A stretch of 57,275 nucleotides of DNA from Ministeria vibrans ATCC 50519. Its lineage: Eukaryota > Opisthokonta > Filasterea. How positions within the stretch are numbered: position 1 is the stretch's first letter; each line of letters starts with the position of its first letter. Below, piece after piece: positions 38,201-53,426 of the stretch. Location of the stretch: contig CALSCP010000515.1 in assembly GCA_943704425.1 (NCBI GenBank), forward strand, positions 21,914 to 79,188. Reading direction: 5' to 3'. Made by a program: the position numbers and the translations under genes. The notes under the pieces were generated by a model. That model was not told the DNA's origin. It saw only the letters and a list, made by a program, of their open reading frames with translations, and did no database searches.

Positions 38201-38724
38201 TCGGCTTCCTCTTTCTCGCCTTGTTTGTTCTCTCACTCTTTTTTTTCTTTTTTGTTCTTTTATACACACGCATTGTTACTCTTTCCTCTAGTCTTCTGCT
38301 GGCATGGCTGCCGTCTTCCCCAAACCCGGTCCAAAGGGTTCCGCTTGGGTTTACAAGGTATCAACTTTCGAAAGAAAATTATTTGTAGTCATCATACACA
38401 TTTCGTTCCGTCGATTGTGTCTGAGTGTGTCGATTAAATACCTTGCGCCCTTCTTCTTATAAACCAACGACTCTTTTGCTTTATTTCATGTAATAGTTCT
38501 TCAATATGCAAGACAGTGTGTACTATCGGCTGCCGGTGGTCAGCTACGGCGAGTCGACGACGGTCGTGTCGGCGTCAACGGGCGTCCATGCGTGGCGGGT
38601 TCGCGGTGTCCCCATCTGCGACGTCGCCGGCCTTCACGACAAGGCTCCCGACTGCCGCCAGGCCTTTGATGATCTCATGAAGACGAAGGGCCGCTCCGGT
38701 CTCACCGAGGATCTCTTCACTTAA
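35221..38724 (+). CDS. Calcineurin-like (PPP-type) metallophosphatase
   Basis: Six exons (35221-35598, 36005-36113, 36712-37673, 37756-38055, 38292-38357, 38497-38724) close in phase to 680 residues. The first 126 residues are low-complexity: Pro/Ser, then an uninterrupted Ala run of about 17, then Asp-rich sequence. The catalytic domain shows FLNIGDLHGSF, IVFTGDLADRGFFG, FVIKANHEYGA, YLIYSHGAIEPGY and IGGHEHG. These are the metal and phosphate-binding motifs of PPP/metallophosphoesterases, although the Gly of GNHE is Ala. Residues FMASKEAYMGRLGAFYEYL before the domain look helical and may be regulatory. No signal peptide. The protein or small-molecule substrate is unknown. AATAAA at 38773 may be the polyadenylation signal. 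Confidence 0.88.
36220..36555. repeat. Minisatellite, about 40-bp unit with TATCACTTTGTTT core
   Basis: Eight copies of CTCTCTTTCTCTCTCYCTATCACTTTGTTTCTTTCTCC at a spacing of about 40 bp lie in the phosphatase intron 36114-36711, preceded by a short AAT run. The core is identical to that of the array at 1-245; here the unit is about twice as long. Confidence 0.95.
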
Positions 38725-39698
38725 TATTCTTACTTTTTCTCTCGGTTGTCCCCGTTTTTTTGTACTCTATCCAATAAATAACGTCATACCTTTTTCAAGT
38801 GATATTCAGTTCAACGCTATTCCTGCTGTGAGTCTCACATAGCGTCCCACTGAGAGTAACAACTCGTGTGCGAGAAAAGTATCCCTGAGGCTTGTATATA
38901 TATAATTATAGGAAACCCATGCGAAGGCTTTATACCATTAATGAAGCGCGAAGCAGCCGCTTGAAGCTTTCGCCCTAGGGAAAAAAAAAAAAAAAAAGTC
39001 TCTGCCCCACAAAAAAACTACTCGCACTGCAAACCGCCTCCTTACGGAACTCCTAAACTCCATCACTCACCGGCTCGACTTGCTTGTTGCTTTCTAATTT
39101 AAACTTTCGCGAATTTAAATCCCTCTGATTGAAATGGATTTTAAGCTGTGTTCAACCGATTTTAAATTATATACTTTCGCCTGATGAAATGAGTTTAGTA
39201 ATTTGCATAATTGTGTATGTCACGTAGTGCGAAATATCTACAACCTTAAATCTACGCGTCATATATTATGTAGTGCGAAATCTATAACTAAGTTAAGCCA
39301 TGACGAGCGACAAGAGTGTAGATTTCTCTCTCGGGTTTTCTTCATTCGCGGCAAAAGTGGTGGTACCAGAATCATACCAAAAAAAGAGTCGGGGGGGGGN
39401 NNNNNNNNNTTTTTTTGCGAATTCTAAACAACGACCCGTTTTCTTTCTCGTACTTGCTGTTACGGCCGACATTCGTCGGCCGCCAAACGAGTCCATTGTT
39501 GATGTATAAAGAAGAAAGAATCAATAATATTAAAAATGTTACAAGTCATTTGCAACTGTCAACTGATCAGTCGGTTAATTGTTAAAACAACTTGAAACGT
39601 AATAATTATGACTTGTGAGTTGCGTAAAATGGTCAATTTCGTCGAAAATACTACTTTGATGGTGTGGAATGACCACTGACCAGCGTTGGTTTTTTTAT
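38725..39698. other. Gene-free AT-rich region with a 10-N gap
   Basis: About 970 bp without a supportable gene. It contains a (A)17 run near 38981, short imperfect direct repeats (gtagtgcgaaat near 39225 and 39270; ctttcgc near 39105 and 39176), and a gap of 10 N at 39400-39409 between a G run and a T run. The first part holds the phosphatase 3' end. I see no tRNA or rRNA. Confidence 0.6.
39400..39409. other. Assembly gap, 10 N
   Basis: Ten N between a run of nine G and a run of seven T; probably a low-complexity sequencing failure of unknown real length. Confidence 0.99.
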
Positions 39699-41046
<1,348 letters not shown>

Positions 41047-41245
41047 GGTGTCGGACGTGGCTGCAACGCAAGAAAATTAATTAATTTTTATTTTATTTCG
41101 AAACAATCAATATAATATTCATCAATATTATTGTCAGGTTGACTAATATTAAATAAGATCATGACCTCATTGGCTCATTCACGCTCATTCACTGATTATT
41201 GATATTTGATCATTCAAAAAAAAAAACAGTTTCGACTGCTTCAGC
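41047..41245. promoter_or_regulatory. Inferred bidirectional promoter, METTL1 / NlpC-P60-like gene
   Basis: 199 bp between divergent starts, AT-rich with AATATTA/TAATATT symmetry. Acceptor-like AG sites sit close to both start codons (ttgcag 13 nt before METTL1, gcttcag 1 nt before the right-hand gene). Confidence 0.35.
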
Positions 41246-42593
41246 ATGGGTGGGAAGTCGTCAAAGGGCCAGGTGCAAGCGCTTCTTGTTGAGTTTCTCT
41301 CATCATCTTCGTTTTTTTTTGTTTTTGTTTTTTCATGACAGGACCTCGAGAAACTGATTCCTTCCCTGCAAACGGGAGACATTGTTCTCATGTCAGGCAA
41401 GACAAGCGGTGGTTTTATCATCCGAACCTTCGAAGGGTATTCTGCAGATTCGTCACTTTCCCGTCATGACGTTGTTGTCTCCGCAGATCTCCCTTCTCCC
41501 ACATTGGACTGGTGTACCGGCGCCGAAACGAGGACGGCATTGATCAGGTTTGCGTGATGGAGGCGTCCACGAACCATGCGGGTCTTGTGGACGTGGAGAC
41601 TGGCGAGGTGAGTCGCGGCGTCGAACTTCTCGACTTGCGCGAGAAACTGCTCTCTGGCTGGTACGACGCCGTCGCCTTTCGCCAATTGATTGTCCCCGAT
41701 GACGTCCGCGAAGAGATTGCTCCGCTTCTCTACGAGTTTCTCGAGAAGACGCGAGGGTAAGTCACACAAAGCGCCTTCCGCCCTCAAACCGCAGCCTGAC
41801 CCTTATTCTGCCACGTTTGGTGTGGCGCAGCCTTCCCTATGAGCAGAGTATGCTTGAGATGGCCAAGTCCGCCTACGACAAGTTCCTCGGCGAGAACCAC
41901 TACGAGAACCTCTCGAGCATCTTCTGCTCTGAGTTTGTCGGCGCTGCCCTCATGCACATGGGTCTGCTGCCCAACCGAATCTCCCAAGATCGCTATTTGC
42001 CATCAAATGAGTACTCTCCGGCGGTATTCCCATTCGCTCTCGCCTCTCATCCGAATGACTGATTATTTTGCTTTTTTTTTTTTTTTTTCGCTTTAGGACT
42101 TTACGTCACGACGATCACTTCCCTTGCAACGTGGAGCAATGTACGGACCCGAGATTGACATGTATGTACCGCCAGGTCTCAAGAAGGTACCGCTCGCTAT
42201 CGGAAATGGCTCAACTCATCGCTGATCTTCCTTATTTTCGCTTTGGGTTCTTATTCATTATAGCTTCGCGCGCCGAAATCCATTGCAAAACCCGCAAAGA
42301 AAAAGAACAAGGTGAGTGCGGCCGAGGCTCTTCTTGAGCCTGTAGCGCCGGCCGAGGATGCGACGGCTCTGTGGAAAGCGCTGTGCATCAACTTGTTCCG
42401 CCGACCCACAATGAAGCAGGTAAAACAGATTGTTGTTGTTTTGCGCCTCTCCTCTTGCGCCCCCTTTTTTTCTTTACTACAATACTCGGCTCTTTTTGCC
42501 ACGTTCCTCGTGTTTTCCCAAAAACAGTACGAGAGTCCGTTTTCACCTGAGCCACAGAGCGTGTTGCAGCTGTGGGAGTTTTTCCCCTTGTAA
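41246..42593 (+). CDS. Permuted NlpC/P60 (YiiX-like) papain-fold protein, probably N-myristoylated
   Basis: Seven exons (41246-41272, 41342-41436, 41487-41756, 41831-42023, 42097-42186, 42264-42419, 42528-42593) close in phase to 298 residues. MGGKSSK fits the N-myristoylation signal (Gly2, Ser6), suggesting membrane attachment. The core has LQTGDIVLMSG, then SPFSHIGLVYR with a His in the place of the catalytic His, VMEASTNHAGLVDV, and SSIFCSEFVGAALMHMGLL with a Cys placed as the nucleophile. His before Cys is the permuted order of YiiX/DUF830-type NlpC/P60 proteins, a group that includes amide and lipid hydrolases. A basic segment (PKSIAKPAKKKNK) and a C-terminal tail ending WEFFPL follow. 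The substrate is unknown. The stop is only 31 bp before the phospholipase D start. Confidence 0.82.
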
Positions 42594-42624
42594 CCGCCAA
42601 CTTTGAGTCTTTGCAAGTCAAATT

Positions 42625-45600
42625 ATGGATTTGCAGAGAATTACGTTGGTGAAATATCACTAATAGTTAGTATTCATTTTTTTGTTTTGTTTGTTTTTAT
42701 TGATGATTATGGTCGTTGTTAAAATTGTTACGTTGTTCTTCTGCTTGCTGATGGTTTGGATAGATTCGAACGTATTGGAATGCGTTCGACGCGAATGAGA
42801 ATGGGCGATTGGAGCGCAGTGAGGCGACGGAGTTTCTGCAGCGGTTGCATGCGGATTTTGGAGAGGAAGGGACGACACCCGACATGGCGTTTCTGGCGCG
42901 TGTGGAGCACAAGATTACGGGGACGATTGCATGGGAGACGGTGCGCCGGGTGCTGGTGGGGGCGACAGACTACGGTGTGTGCGCACTGGTGGTGACCAAA
43001 TTGCGCGGGGCGTTCAAGAGCGCCAAGTGTGAGGGTCCCACAGGTCTGCTGACCAAGGCAGCCGCGCGCGATGCGGTGGCAGTGCCGCTGCTGGCGCGGA
43101 ACAATGTGCACGCGGGCAGCAAGCTGCACAAGCGGGCCATGGCGGCCGTGGATGGCCTTGCAGTCGACCCGGTGCCCTTTGAAGAGTTTGTGCGTGTGTT
43201 TGGGCCTCTGTACCAGGAGACGGTGCTGCTGCACGACCACGAGAACATCTCGGGACTGCACGCGCGCGTTGACCCACACAAGGACCGCATGGCTATCGAC
43301 GGTCACGTCAAGTCGTTTGCCCCCGAGCGTCTCTATGTTGATGCCAAGTTTCTCATTGATGGCCAAGAGACTTTTGCTGAGATGGCCCAACTCATTGAAG
43401 TACTGACAAAGTTTTTTTTTTTTTTTTTTTTTTGTTCTACTCACACACACACACACACACCCTCTTTTCTTTTTCCGCGTGTGTAGAGCGCGACGACGTC
43501 GATCATGTGCTCGTTCTGGCGGCTGTCACCGGAACTGGCAATGGTGCGGACACGCGAGGCAGTGCCCGCAGAAGACTCTCACATGGGGACACTGCTGCGG
43601 CGCAAGGCAGAGCAAGGCGTTCGCGTCTATGTGCTGCTTTTTGACGATTTGGATGCTGCGCTCGATCTCTTTCCCGAAGAGAACAAGGCAGTAAGTGAAT
43701 GAATGAATAAAAGAGAGGAGGGGAAAAGAAAAAAAGTGATAGAGAGAGGAGGGGAAAGGAAACAAAGTGAGAAAGAGAGGAGGGGAAAAGAAACAAAGTG
43801 ATAGAGAGAGGAGAGGGAGGAAAGGAGACTAAACGATAGAGAGAGGAGAGGGAGGAAAGGAGACTAAACGATAGAGAGATGGATGAGGAAGAAAGAATAT
43901 AGGAAGACAAAACTCAAAAGGAAATAGAGAGAGAGGGTTTGTGGACTGAGCAGTTTTGACCTGTGTAGTATCTTGAGGGTCTTCACGAGAACATTTCAGT
44001 CATTATTCATCCGGAGCAGTTTCCCATCCTGTGGTCTCACCATCAAGTACATAACTAAAAAAAAAATTGCAGAAACAGAACACGCAGCTAACTTTGTTAT
44101 ACTTTTTCTTTTTTTTCGGATGGTGATAGAAATTTCTGATTGTCGATGAACAAGTGGCTGTGTTAGGAGGACTCGATTTTGGAGTGGGCCGCTTCGACAA
44201 TTGCGAGCACGTCCTGTTTGACGAGACGGGCGGAAATATGTTTCCGGGCATTGACTATGTCAACGCAAAGACAAGTCAGATGACACACACTCACACACAC
44301 TCGTAGAAGAAGAGTGCGCTACTGACACCTTTTTCTCCGTCTCTATCATGGCAGGTGGCTATCCATCACGAGATGCCTATAGCACCCCGCGCACGGATTA
44401 CATCGACCGCAGCACTATGCACCGCTTCCCCTGGCACGACATTGACGTGCGCGTCAATGGTCTCGCTGCCTTTGACGTTCTCGTCAATTTTGTACAGCGC
44501 TGGAATGACCACCGTCCCCGTCTCAATCGGTGCCTTTTTTTTTCCACTGTCTTGTCGTTGGCTTTTTTCTTGGGTGTTGAGACTCTGCCTTCCTTTTTGT
44601 CCTGTGCAGATCGCGCTATCCGGAACTCAAGGCCCCAAAGGAGTCGTCGTACACGAGCGACGTGTCGACGGGAACGCACTCGGTCCAGATCGTCCGGTCT
44701 GCCTGTGAATGGTCCATTGGCCATCTCCTCAAGAGTCGTGTCGAAGTGTCTCTTTACGAAGTACATGACACTCCCTCCCCGTTCAATTCTTGCACTCAAG
44801 CTCTCTCCTCACTCCTCTTTGCCTTAGTCGTACATCCGTGCCATCAATGCGGCCGAGCACTACATCTACATTGAGCAGCAGTTTTTCATCTCGAGCACGG
44901 CCGGCGGTGGTGTGCAGAACCGCGTAGCTGAGGCCATTTACCAGCGCATCAAGTGGGCCGTGCAGAACAGCAGGACCTTCCGTGTCATTTTAGTCATTCC
45001 CTTTCCAGAAGAGACTGGTCTGGCTGCGCGCGAGATTGTCCACTGGACGTGGCGCACCATCTTTCGCGGTGGCCAGTCGCTTATGGAGCGTGTCGAGGAG
45101 CTTGTGCAGGGCACGGACCGCACCATAGAGGATTACCTCGTTGTGTGTTCGCTGCGCACGTGGCAGAAAAATCCCAAGGACGACGCTCACGTTGCGACCG
45201 AGCAAGTGTTTGTGCACGCCAAAGTATGAAATTGCAATGTTGTTGAGCGAACATGGGCGCTTTGTCCTCATTCAGGTGCTCTCTTTTTGTTTGCTACGTT
45301 CAGGTGATGATTGTCGACGACCGCGTCGCAATTGTGTCGTCTGCCAATGTCAATGATCGCTCTATGATTGGCTCACGCGACTCTGAACTGGGAGCAGTTG
45401 TAAGTGGAAAAACAAATAGAGGGGTTTCCCACTGCCCAGCCACACTCACCCATACCTACCATGACAGATTCGTGACGACAAGATGACAGAGACACTGATG
45501 GATGGCGGTGCAGCGTCGGTGGGCACATCAATCAAAGCCTTCCGTACGCGTCTGTGGCTCGAGAAGCTTGGCCTGTGCATGTGCAGTGAACACGAGAAGC

Positions 45601-46010
45601 TCATAGAGGATCCCGTTGTGGATGCAGTCTATCGCGACATCTGGCTTGCGACTGCTCGCAGTAAGTGGAATCGTGTTCATTTCGGATTGCTTACACACAC
45701 GCACCCACATGAAAACATCTTTTGTAGAGAACACGATCATTTTTAACAACGTCTTCCCTTTCATTCCGTCCAACCAACTGCGCACCCCCCAACAAGAAGA
45801 GGTAGCCCTCTGCTAAGTTAAAAAAAAAATGTGTCATAAACTTGTACTCTTTCCTAGGCGGCACCCAAAGCACCGCGTGAAGTGGAGCGTCTGGCCGATG
45901 TGAGCGGGTCGCTGTGTTTGAGCCCTCGCTTCTACATGGCCGATGATAAGTCTAATCCCATCGAGTGGATTATCGAGACCTTCCGTCCCTTCCGCAGACT
46001 GTTTCAATGA
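42625..46010 (+). CDS. Phospholipase D with N-terminal EF-hand
   Basis: Two-HKD phospholipase D that hydrolyses phosphatidylcholine-type lipids to phosphatidic acid. The proposed first exon is 42625-42648 (MDLQRITL), joined to an exon beginning IRTYWNAFDANENGRLERSE. Its DANENGRLERSE is a canonical-looking EF-hand loop (D-x-N-x-N-G-x-L-x-x-x-E). The PLD core then has TSIMCSFWRLSPEL, HKD1 WSHHQKFLIVDEQVAVLGG, GGLDFGVGRFD, HDIDVRVNGLAAFDVL, AINAAEHYIYIEQQFFISS, HKD2 HAKVMIVDDRVAIVSSAN and RSMIGSRDSELGA. The C-terminus ends ETFRPFRRLFQ. About fourteen exons. I see no PX, PH or C2 domain, which is unusual for eukaryotic PLD. A calcium-responsive enzyme is inferred. The first exon is the least certain part. 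Confidence 0.9.
43400..43480. repeat. Poly-T and AC tract in PLD intron
   Basis: A T-run of about 22 followed by (AC)n and a CT-rich acceptor tract between PLD exons ending QLIE and starting SATTSIM. Confidence 0.8.
43720..43880. repeat. Degenerate minisatellite in PLD intron (purine strand)
   Basis: Repeats of GAAACAAAGTGATAGAGAGAGGAGGGGAAAG type, then a tandem pair of a variant unit with ACTAAACGATAGAGAGA. This is the reverse complement of the TATCACTTTGTTT family, so the family occurs in both orientations relative to host genes. Confidence 0.85.
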
Positions 46011-46087
46011 AGAAGAACGACATTTAATAACGGAGAAAGGCCAAATTTTTTAATCATTGGGTACAAAAAAAAGAGAGGGAGAGATAT

Positions 46088-48295
46088 TTAGGAGACCTGA
46101 GCGGCCAAATTGTGATGAAGCGACGAAATGCGATTGGTCCAGTTGCGCAGATTGGCATACTTCGCGGCGTCCTCGCTCTGGGGATCGAGAAGCAGCACAC
46201 CGTGAACCTGGTCGATGCGCCCCCGCACAGCCTCATCCAGCACCAGTGCCGTCAGCAGCGACTCCACTTCTGTCTCGTCGATGTTCAGTTCGTCCGATAT
46301 GAACGACAGTCGGATGCGCGTATATGGTTTGATCAGTTTCAAAATCACCTGTAAATCACATGAATTATTATATCAATGAATGTGCAGAGGCATCAATAAA
46401 CTATTAAACGATACTCGCTGACCTGTGTGCGAACGTTCTTCTTAAGCTCCTCAATGTACTTTCGGATGAACGAGTCGGCCATGATGGTCTTCGCGTTGCG
46501 CTTGAGAATCTTTTCAAACTCGTGTACTTGATTACGTTGATACCTACCAATCGGAAGGTTGTCAGTCTCGCGTATTCTCTTATTGTCACTCTTGCCCTTC
46601 TCCCATTGCTCTCTCTTGATCCTCTCACACTTTGTGTTATGTCTCTCCCTTCTCTCTATTTCCTCTCTCTCTCTCTCTATCCGTATAACGAGTCGTACGA
46701 TGCAACTAAGTTGGTCATGGCAAGAATCTCCGGATCGTTTTTGTACGGCTTGGTCTCGGGAGAGTCAAAGGGATCGATGGTGCTTTGCATGAGCATGTTG
46801 GCGAGCACAAGGTACTTGAGGCACTGAATTCGGCGCGGCGACCCACTCTCGTCATAGTTCTTAAAGGCCTAAATTGATGTGTGAATTACAGGTTGGACGC
46901 CCACTCGTTCCATTTGCAACAGTGTTCTACCTCAAAGAAGTCTGTGTGTGCTTGGTCGTATTGGTCTTCGGACAAGTGCATTTTGCCGCCACACTCGCGA
47001 ATGGTCCCCAGAATGAGCGGATGCGGAATGGCTGACTTGATTTTCAGTGACTTCTCATAGATGGCCTGTTGGTTTGATATACATGCACACACACACAATG
47101 ATTAGTGTTGGTCACAGACCGATGCGTTTTTTTTTTTGGCGTACCTTGAGTTTCTTGTTGTTTTCTTGTTCGGTGTACATTTGGATTTCAAGCGCGTAAA
47201 TTTCGAGAAGCTGTGTGCCCTTCTTCATGTCATCACTGCCATCGTCCTGCTGGCACGAATCAACTAGTTGCTTGATGATGCGTCCCATTGCAGAGTACTC
47301 TTGGCGGTCGAAGTGAAGCTAAAGAGATCGTTAAGTATCCGTCTCAAACACGACATTTTTGCATATATTTATGCGAATAATGTGCACTTTCGTGCGTCAA
47401 CAGAATAATAGTACAATAATAATTCTAATAATAATTCTAAATATTGCTACCTTTCCCAGCTTGAGATTGGTCTTGAACCAAAGACGTTCGTTCTTTGCTT
47501 CTTGCAGGGCGGAGAGAGTGGTCTCGTAGAAGTTTTGCAGAAGCTCTCCGTCGGGTGTGGTGGAGATGCGATCGAGAATGCCATTGATGGACTTCTCACT
47601 GTAGTTGCGTGTCACAGCCGACTTGATGTACGTAAGCAGCTGCTTGTAGCGCTTCATCATCTTGTCGTGTTCGCCCCGCCGAAAGTGCAGCTTGATCATT
47701 TGCTTTAGTGCCTTGAATCCCCAGTCGCACTTCTCTTGTTCGAGCAACAGAACCTAACAATAAGTAAAAGACGAAGAAGAAAAGAAGAAGAACCCATATA
47801 ATAGTTAACAATAAGAATAAAGAAATAGACAAACAAGAATAATAATAATAAAAAATATACTATAATAATTATTATTGTAATAATAAGAATAATAATTATT
47901 TTTCGTGATTGTGTTTGATGGGGAAAAAAAGACGTTTGTTGCACTGACCTGTTCAAACGCCTCAAGCGCCGCCATCTCGTCGTCTTCCTTGAGCGACTTT
48001 GCAGTGTAATACCTGAGAGCGGGGGCAAGCGTCAGCAGCCGTATGGAGCGTGTGTCTTGCTCAACAGACAGCGAAAGAGTCACAGACGCAGAAACGAAGT
48101 TGAACTCTCTTCTGTGGTTGTTCTCCTACTGGTTTTCCATGTCCACGTCAGGCTCGCTTCCCTCGTCGTCTTCGTACTCAAGACCGTAGTCCTACAGAAC
48201 AGAGGATGTCGAATGAGATGCGCAGAGAGCGAATGGAGAATGACAATCTGTTGCGCTACCTCGTCGTCGTCCATCATAAATTCATCGTCGCTCAT
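46088..48295 (-). CDS. COPS2: COP9 signalosome subunit 2
   Basis: PCI-domain scaffold of the COP9 signalosome, which removes NEDD8 from cullins. The acidic N-terminus [12 protein letters not shown], then [20 protein letters not shown] and [20 protein letters not shown], matches CSN2. Helical repeats follow ([109 protein letters not shown]). The PCI/winged-helix end has [32 protein letters not shown] and [13 protein letters not shown]. About nine exons; the end AAQVS* is at 46088. Introns carry AAT repeats. No other signalosome subunit is in the window. Confidence 0.95.
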
Positions 48296-48653
48296 GGTCG
48301 AATGCTGACACGTGCGCCAAGAGGATGCAATGAGAAGAAAATAAAAAGAAGGAAAATTTTTGATATAATTTATTATTATTAATTATTTAGGTGATTGATC
48401 ATTGAACAGGTTTATTCGACTCTGACCTCCCTGCCGACAGACACCCTCCATGGTGTCAACGCTCTTAGCTTTCTTCGGAGGTACGGCGTACCATTGCAAT
48501 TGTCTCATTGTATAGCGACGCCAAAATGAATTGCATTCTACCTAATTGCTATAATTATTCTTCTATGTTATAAAAACAAACTAAAGATGAGGGCCTCGCC
48601 ACACATCGCTGGTGCAGTAATAATTAGTATAATTATACAGGTGTAATGATCGA
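48296..48653. other. Intergenic, COPS2 promoter side / DHX35 3' side
   Basis: 358 bp of AT-rich sequence with no exon recognised. Both flanking genes are on the minus strand, so it should hold the COPS2 promoter and the DHX35 3' end. Confidence 0.4.
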
Positions 48654-51546
<2,893 letters not shown>

Positions 51547-51864
51547 TTCTAACTTTCCTATACTCAGCCCGAGAGGAGGAAGGCGGGCGGATAGAGAAGA
51601 ATTGCGAAAGTGGAGAAGAAAGGAGTGAGGACTGATGATTATCAATAAAACTGAAACCGTAATCAAAATCAAAATAAAATACAACAGTCTTTTAGAAGTG
51701 TACCTGTTAGTTCTTGAAAGCATCAACTCTATTTAGTTAAACCCAATGGCAGGTACGGCACACGAGTGTGCTGATCTTCTCACGCCGCGGCTCACCTGTC
51801 GCACACTCCAGAAGCAAGCATCCCGCCGTCCACAGACACTGCGCCTGTGTTTGCTGCCGCCCCC
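51547..51864. promoter_or_regulatory. Divergent intergenic region, DHX35 / DPY30
   Basis: 318 bp between two start codons on opposite strands. No exon is supported; an upstream ATG at 51748 would splice into DPY30 less well than the ATG at 51865. Confidence 0.35.
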
Positions 51865-52239
51865 ATGGCTGTTGACGCCGCAGCGCCCACAGGTACGAGT
51901 GTGGTCGTGTAGAATGCCCTTGTTCACTCGGACGGCCGTGTCGTTTCCATAGCAAACGAAAGCAGCGCTCACGACCTGCGCGCCGCCGCCGCCGCCGCCA
52001 CAGCCAGCGCCGCCGAGCGCAGTGTTGCTGCTGACGACGCCAACATGTACGGCACGTCGCTGAGCCGCGCCGACATCCAGACAATGCCGCTGCGCAAGTA
52101 CCTCGACGCGACTGTCGTTCCCGTGCTGCTCGACGGCATTGAGATTCTCGGGCGCGAACGCCCCGACAATCCCGTCGAATGGCTTGCCGCCTACCTCCTC
52201 AAAAACAAGGACGCCGGTGCGATTCTCGAGAGGAAGTGA
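51865..52239 (+). CDS. DPY30: DPY30-family protein
   Basis: Small dimeric subunit of COMPASS/MLL histone H3K4 methyltransferases. Two exons (51865-51892, 51953-52239) close in phase to 104 residues, close to the 99 of human DPY30. An Ala-rich N-terminus is followed by the Dpy-30 helix pair: [20 protein letters not shown] and [17 protein letters not shown]. The start at 51865 (MAVDAAAPT) is chosen because its phase-1 donor GTACGA joins the acceptor gtttccatag exactly. The 3' end converges on a minus-strand gene whose stop is 86 bp away. Other proteins, such as some cilia or sperm proteins, also carry this motif, but the small size favours DPY30 itself. Confidence 0.92.
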
Positions 52240-52260
52240 GCTGCTCTCCAATAAAATCAA

Positions 52261-52356
52261 TCATCTTGTACATTGTTTACATTATAATGTCATGGCGCGC
52301 CTCCTCCCACCATCTCGTACATTGTTTACATTATAATGTCATGGCGCGCCTCCTCC
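52261..52356. repeat. Tandem duplication of a 46-bp segment, 50-bp period
   Basis: Copy 1 (52261-52307) and copy 2 (52311-52356) share CGTACATTGTTTACATTATAA and the following GTCATGGCGCGCCTCCTCC with one or two mismatches. Copy 2 contains the last codons and stop of the minus-strand gene; copy 1 repeats them downstream. Confidence 0.95.
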
Positions 52357-53334
52357 AGTCTCTCTCCAACTTCCCACAACACTCTTGATCGCTCAACAGC
52401 AATTTCGTCGCTTGCAAACCGATCAAGCGGTCGCGACAATACCACTCCCTGAGATTCCACTATGCCAGCGGGGCCTAAGAAGGGTCCTGGAAGAATGCGG
52501 ATTTCTCCTTCTAAAGAGACAATAATAATAATAAGTATAATGATTGATAATCGTATTGATGGCTTTTAGTCTGGTTGGACCTGTCCCATCCACACGTGCA
52601 CTGTAGCACACACTAAAGGCAGACCCGCGCCGCCACATGACCCGATCGGCGGCCGTTTCCTTTGCATTCCGTTCCTGTTCATTCCGCGCTCGCACAATCG
52701 GAAGAAAGTGCGTAATCAAGTCTACAATAATCATCATCAGAATTATTATTAAATTCTTGGCTGTGCTTACCTCTGATTTCGTTCGCTGAGAATTTCCCTT
52801 TGAGTCTCTCTTCAATTTGTTCAGTGTCTCTCACAGTTACATTTTTGCGCAAAATGTCCACTTCTTTCTCACTCAAATTCCCGTTTTCTATGCACACATA
52901 CACGCACACACACGGAAGTAAGAGAGAGAAAAAAAGAAAGACAATACCAATTGAGCGCTGTTTACCGATTTTGGTGAGCAATTGTCTCATTTGCGCACAA
53001 TCCATTGTGGAAAATGATTCATTGAGAAGAACAAAAAAATCCGCTACAAAATACACTGAAAATGAGTATTGATCTAAATGTACAAAGATTGCGTACCTAA
53101 TATAATTGCAATGGGTTGAAAAATGGACTCAAAGAAGTCGGATTGAGAAAAAAGCTAAAAGAAACGATTCAATAAAACACGAAACAAAAATTTTACGTTA
53201 CGTTCGAGAGAGAACCCAAAAACGGAATAGAGAGAATCGACGAGGAGACGGTGATTGAGTTGGGAGGGAAAATGTGAGGGAATTTATCCGTGATGAGAGA
53301 AATGCGCTGCAGTTGAAAAAACAGAGAGAGTTAG

Positions 53335-53426
<92 letters not shown>

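Noticed and set aside
38930-38990. Possible structured RNA (GCGAAGC ... GCTTTCGC stem)
   Set aside because: Only one imperfect short stem, followed by an A-run rather than a T-run terminator; too weak to call.
42594-42763. Single fused gene joining the NlpC/P60 protein to phospholipase D
   Set aside because: The donor GTAACC at the stop of the first gene gives the wrong phase for the PLD exon, and no bridging exon restores it. Two genes are preferred.
51748-51952. Alternative DPY30 start at 51748
   Set aside because: It could splice after ATGGCAG, but the ATG at 51865 gives a normal-sized first exon with exact phase and a better fit.
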